Assembly: GCA_023144715.1 (NCBI GenBank)
Contig: JAGLFC010000020.1
Coordinates: forward strand, 1 to 36,326
Source of the DNA: Gammaproteobacteria bacterium
GTDB lineage: Bacteria; Pseudomonadota; Gammaproteobacteria; GRL18
DNA: 36,326 nt
Reading direction: 5' to 3'
Positions 33,961 to 36,326 of the stretch are shown piece after piece. The first letter of the stretch is position 1. Every line of letters starts with the position of its first letter. The translations under genes and the position numbers were made by a program. Under the pieces are notes generated by a model that worked only from the letters and a program-made list of their open reading frames with translations, had not been told where the DNA came from and made no database searches.

Positions 33961-35865
33961 ATGAATAGTTTTATTTTTATATTGCTCAAACGAATAAGAT
34001 TACCCATAATATTGCTTATTTCTAGCTATGCAATTGTTATTTTGGGGTTTGTACTGATACCCGGTCAGGATGATCAGGGCAATGTTTGGCAGATGAGTTT
34101 TTTTCATGCTTTTTATTTTGTCAGTTTTATGGGTTCTACAATAGGTTTTGGAGAAATCCCCTATGAATTTACAGATGCTCAGAGAATGTGGACAATTTTT
34201 GCAATTTATACAACAGTCACTATTTGGCTGTATAGTATTGGTGCCATTCTTAATGCTTTACAAAATCCTGTTTTAAAAAAAATTCTAAGAGAGAATGATT
34301 TTAAAAAAAAAGTACAGGGCATTAAAGAACCTTTTTATCTTATTTGTGGTTATGGTGATACAGGAGAATTATTAGCACACGAACTCTCGGCTAATAATAT
34401 TTTATCCGTGGTACTGGATATTGAACAGGAACGCATTGATAACCTACAAATAGATGAACCCGATATTGATATTCCAGCATTAGCCGCTAATGCTGCCTAT
34501 CCTGATGTCTTAGAAAGTGCAGGTTTAACTCATGCCTACTGCAAAGGTGTTATTGCTTTAACCAATAAAGATTCAGTTAATCTAAAAATTGCCATCACAG
34601 CACGTTTACTCAATAAAAAACGTCTTTTAGAACATGATTTAATGGTTATTTGTCGTGCACAAAGTGTAGAAGTAGAAGTGAATATGGCTTCCTTCGGTAC
34701 ATCACATATTATTAATCCTTATGATATTTATGCCAGACGCTTGGCTTTATCTGTGCGTTCACCCAGTGCCTACCTAATTTACGAATGGTTGACCAATCCT
34801 TACCATAAAGTAAGAAAAGAACCCATAAAACCCCCTAGAGGCACTTGGGTGGTCTGTGGTTATGGGCGTTTTGGTAAAGCAATTTCAAGACATTTGAATT
34901 ATGTGGGTATCAAAACAATTATTATTGAAGCAAAGCCAGACTTAACGCAAGCTCCAGAAGGAACAATAGCAGGAAAAGGCACGGAATCCGTGACATTAAG
35001 AGAGGCAAAAATTACAGATGCTGTTGCTATTGTTGCAGGTACTGACAATGATGCGAATAATCTTTCTATTGTGATTAGTGCTCAAGATGAAATGAGTCGT
35101 TATTATAAAGGACAAAGGAGAGAACAAGAATATTATGATAAATATTATTCAAATACAGAAGGTGACAGCCAAGAAGAAATCAGTAACCATCATTATCATA
35201 AAAAATTATTTTCAATTGCTAGACAAAATTTTGGACGCAATAAAAAAGTGTTTGAAAAAGCTGAACTGGACTTTATTATGCAACCTGCCAGTATTGTGGC
35301 AGGAGAAATTCTTTCTATTATAAAAACACCTCTTATGTCTACCTTTTTATCCTTAGCAAGAAGGCAAAAAGATAAGTGGGCAAATATTTTAATCAGTCGT
35401 ATTAGTAGTTTTATTGATAATAGTGCAACGACATGGATGTTAGAAATTTCAGAGAAACAAACACCTGCTTTAATGAGTTTTTTACAAAGTAGTCACATTA
35501 CGATCAAACATATTAGTAGTGATCCTGATAATAGAGAAAATTTATTGGATTGCGTTGTTTTATTAGTGCATCGTAAAAAAATATCACCATTAGGTGAGCG
35601 TAAAGGTATATTGAATGTTGATGAACCCATTAAACATATTAATTTTTTACTGCCTAATGATGAATTTGAAATTAAAAAAGGGGATCAATTGCTGATTTGT
35701 GGTGATATAATCAGCAAGCAAATGATGTGCCGTGTTGTTAATAGTCATAAGGATTATAATTATATTCATACAGGGTGTGAATTGGGAGGTAGTTATTTTT
35801 GGCAATGGCTATATAAGAAAAACTATCTTACTAAAGAGAATGTAAATAATGTTCAAAAAGAATAA
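33961..35865 (+). CDS. Two-TM channel with double RCK/TrkA domains
   Basis: A 634-residue inner-membrane channel-like protein. TM1 (about 14-33), a pore loop FHAFYFVSFMGSTIGFGEIP (48-67) and TM2 (about 77-98) are followed by two TrkA_N nucleotide-binding domains (CGYGDTGELLA near 129-139, and VVCGYGRFGKAISRHL near 297) and a TrkA_C-like end (NDEFEIKKGDQLLICGD). The selectivity filter reads TIGFGE rather than TVGYGD, so potassium selectivity is uncertain. A charged, tyrosine-rich insert (about 382-410, REQEYYDKYYSN) interrupts the second RCK. It shares its operon with the dynamin-like gene. Confidence 0.86.
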   Translation: MNSFIFILLKRIRLPIILLISSYAIVILGFVLIPGQDDQGNVWQMSFFHAFYFVSFMGSTIGFGEIPYEFTDAQRMWTIFAIYTTVTIWLYSIGAILNALQNPVLKKILRENDFKKKVQGIKEPFYLICGYGDTGELLAHELSANNILSVVLDIEQERIDNLQIDEPDIDIPALAANAAYPDVLESAGLTHAYCKGVIALTNKDSVNLKIAITARLLNKKRLLEHDLMVICRAQSVEVEVNMASFGTSHIINPYDIYARRLALSVRSPSAYLIYEWLTNPYHKVRKEPIKPPRGTWVVCGYGRFGKAISRHLNYVGIKTIIIEAKPDLTQAPEGTIAGKGTESVTLREAKITDAVAIVAGTDNDANNLSIVISAQDEMSRYYKGQRREQEYYDKYYSNTEGDSQEEISNHHYHKKLFSIARQNFGRNKKVFEKAELDFIMQPASIVAGEILSIIKTPLMSTFLSLARRQKDKWANILISRISSFIDNSATTWMLEISEKQTPALMSFLQSSHITIKHISSDPDNRENLLDCVVLLVHRKKISPLGERKGILNVDEPIKHINFLLPNDEFEIKKGDQLLICGDIISKQMMCRVVNSHKDYNYIHTGCELGGSYFWQWLYKKNYLTKENVNNVQKE

Positions 35866-36326
35866 TAAAAATATGCAATTGACTGATAAAGGATTATATA
35901 TGTTATTGCTTATTTTCAATTGTTTATTACTAGAAGTAACCTATGCAAGAGGGCATTATATATTTCCAGATGAAATTGATCAGTCTTCTAACACATTTCA
36001 ATATAATCAAGCCTCTTCAATTCAAAAAAAGCACTGGAATTACCCTCAATATGTTACAGATTTAACAACTGAAAATTCTGTTGATAATAAGCAACCCCCT
36101 TTATACAACAATAATTTTCGTGATCAATATCGTTATCCTAAAGAAAATAATATGAAAAATAAACTCTTTAGATTTTCACAGCCTATTTATCCTAGTGATT
36201 TAGAAACGAGTAACCATACTATTAAACCCATAAGATACAAGGATAAAAATTATAATCTATCAGAGGATACAATCGATCATTTACCTTATCATATCCCTAA
36301 TGCTCCAAAAATAATAAAACATCCCA
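35849..36326 (+). CDS. Secreted protein, partial (truncated by window end)
   Basis: An open frame that runs off the right edge; at least 159 residues. A signal-type segment LYMLLLIFNCLLLEVTYA leads to a polar region rich in Asn, Tyr, Pro and Gln (RGHYIFPDE, YNQASS) with no recognised domain. The first ATG at 35849 overlaps the channel gene by 17 bases and follows AAAGAGA. The ATG at 35900 has a better ribosome site, AAAGGA six bases upstream, but would leave almost no basic residues before the hydrophobic stretch. Function unknown. Confidence 0.55.
   Translation, partial: MFKKNNKNMQLTDKGLYMLLLIFNCLLLEVTYARGHYIFPDEIDQSSNTFQYNQASSIQKKHWNYPQYVTDLTTENSVDNKQPPLYNNNFRDQYRYPKENNMKNKLFRFSQPIYPSDLETSNHTIKPIRYKDKNYNLSEDTIDHLPYHIPNAPKIIKHP

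Overview
The window reads as chromosomal DNA of an AT-rich gammaproteobacterium. Supporting genes are rplM-rpsI, lolA-rarA, rlmG, truD, pbpG, a NorM-type MATE pump and RND efflux genes, all matching gammaproteobacterial families. The species cannot be named from the sequence. No tRNA, rRNA, CRISPR array or insertion sequence was seen; one tyrosine recombinase gene is present.

Layout. (1) 1-1300: a likely short structured RNA with its own promoter and terminator, then rplM-rpsI and a bidirectional terminator. (2) 1314-6634: an actinobacterial-type 2-isopropylmalate synthase divergent from an Lrp/AsnC regulator, a Tim44-like membrane protein and a lipoprotein in one operon, rlmG, and a small hypothetical gene. 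(3) 6824-10780: lolA-rarA, overlapping, then a convergent solitary tyrosine recombinase and a periplasmic protein of unknown function. (4) 10916-19665: a surface-polysaccharide locus. It holds wbpB, wbpD, wbpE and wbpI homologues, which make UDP-2,3-diacetamido-2,3-dideoxymannuronic acid from UDP-GlcNAcA. It also holds a Wzx-type flippase, a methyltransferase and two glycosyltransferases. The wbpE homologue carries an N-terminal PIN-like domain. The middle of the locus is markedly more AT-rich than its ends. The UDP-GlcNAc dehydrogenase (WbpA), initiating transferase and polymerase are not in the window. (5) 19690-25160: pbpG and truD on the minus strand, a 51-residue membrane protein, norM, and a Na+/phosphate cotransporter-like gene.

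(6) 25375-36326: the most unusual part, with all genes on the plus strand. An RND adaptor and pump are followed by a ParA-type ATPase, a single-span protein with heptad-spaced methionines, a dynamin-like GTPase with two membrane spans, a four-span protein, a two-TM channel with RCK/TrkA domains, and the start of a secreted protein. The pump has an extra hydrophobic segment and a 63-residue lysine-rich tail. Short gaps and a shared direction suggest these genes work together on the membrane, perhaps placing or remodelling a transport machine. That function is inference.
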